Positions 4,787-5,180 of a DNA stretch of 5,180 bases are shown piece after piece (position 1 is the first letter of the stretch; each line of letters starts with the position of its first letter). Under the pieces are notes generated by a model. The model did not search any database, was not told the origin of the DNA, and saw nothing but the letters and a program-made list of their open reading frames with translations. Source of the DNA: an uncultured Oscillibacter sp. (GTDB taxonomy: Bacteria; Bacillota; Clostridia; Oscillospirales; Oscillospiraceae); the NCBI GenBank assembly GCA_946530565.1, contig CAMNAE010000136.1, forward strand, positions 1 through 5,180. The letters run 5' to 3'. A program made the translations under genes and the position numbers.

Positions 4787-5180
4787 GGCCTACAAGGGCG
4801 AAAAGCTCGTGCTGATCGAAAACGAGTTCGGCGAGATCAACATCGACGGCGGCTTCCTGAAGGACAGCGGCGTCGAGATCTCCGAGATGAGCGCCGGCTG
4901 CATCTGCTGCACGCTCGTAGGCGACTTCCACCAGGCCCTGCTCGATGTTTATGACCGCTTCAAGCCCGACCGCATCCTGATCGAGCCCTCCGGCGTCGGC
5001 AAGCTCTCTGACGTGATCGTCGCGGTCGAGAACACGGTCGCCGACGCGCCGGAGCTCAGGCTCAACAGCTTCACGACCGTGGCCGACGCGACCAAGGTCA
5101 AGGCCTACATGAAGAACTTCGGCGAGTTCTACAACAACCAGATCGAGACCGCCGGCTGCATCGTGCTCTCCCGCACGCAG
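4713..5180 (+). CDS. CobW/COG0523 G3E-family GTP-binding protein, N-terminal part
   Basis: The first 156 residues of a cytoplasmic P-loop GTPase of the CobW/ZNG/YeiR group, metallochaperone-like proteins tied to zinc or cobalt handling; the gene runs off the window. Visible motifs are Walker A GFLGAGKTT (9-17), ENEFGE (36-41), the COG0523 metal-binding CxCC as GCICC (Cys63, Cys65, Cys66), and EPSGVG (91-96), where Glu91 marks the G3E Walker B region. At residues 153-156 the usual guanine-specificity motif NKxD is replaced by SRTQ. The ATG at 4713 has GGAAAGG (4696-4702), 10 bases upstream. It has a strong own promoter, divergent from the unknown gene at 4159-4497. The metal served cannot be told, and the C-terminal CobW domain is outside the window. 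Confidence 0.93.
   Translation, partial: MTKIDIVSGFLGAGKTTLIKKLLAEAYKGEKLVLIENEFGEINIDGGFLKDSGVEISEMSAGCICCTLVGDFHQALLDVYDRFKPDRILIEPSGVGKLSDVIVAVENTVADAPELRLNSFTTVADATKVKAYMKNFGEFYNNQIETAGCIVLSRTQ

Overview
The window comes from a GC-rich chromosome of a Gram-positive anaerobe, most likely a gut Clostridia/Oscillospiraceae-type bacterium. The evidence is a PepF-type oligoendopeptidase end, an 11-helix NSS transporter, a clostridial-type CobW/G3E GTPase, strong AGGAGG-like ribosome binding sites and sigma-A type promoters. The intergenic hairpin repeats also look like those common in gut Clostridia. The assignment is inferred from protein style and base composition; no rRNA or other marker gene is present.

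Layout. Positions 1-142 hold the 3' end of an M3 oligoendopeptidase F gene. A hairpin-rich gap and a near-consensus promoter (263-292) lead to a fumarylacetoacetate hydrolase family gene (339-1211, +), which ends at a strong terminator that can work in both directions (1224-1272). Positions 1271-1578 are a cluster of three short repeat elements: two GGCCCC..GGGGTCC-ended units and one long imperfect palindrome. Next comes a minus-strand toxin-antitoxin operon read from 2418 down to 1598. It holds a VapB-type antitoxin, a VapC-type PIN toxin overlapping it by 4 bases, and a third 45-residue gene with its own strong ribosome binding site. The operon has a clear promoter (2458-2486) with palindromic sequence over the -10, and is insulated from the upstream gene by a terminator (2499-2542).

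Positions 2564-3901 (-) encode a complete 445-residue sodium:neurotransmitter symporter family transporter. A gap at 3902-4158 contains a solo copy of the palindrome repeat arm. A 112-residue protein of unknown function lies at 4159-4497 (-). It is divergently transcribed from a CobW/COG0523 G3E GTPase (4713 to the window end, +). The two promoters face away from each other about 47 bases apart, with an inverted repeat between them that could be a shared operator.

The genes do not form one pathway. The most interesting parts are the tripartite toxin-antitoxin operon with an unexplained small third protein, the divergent GTPase/unknown pair with its control region, the GTPase whose guanine-specificity motif position reads SRTQ, and the repeat family. 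I see no CRISPR array, tRNA, rRNA or complete insertion sequence.
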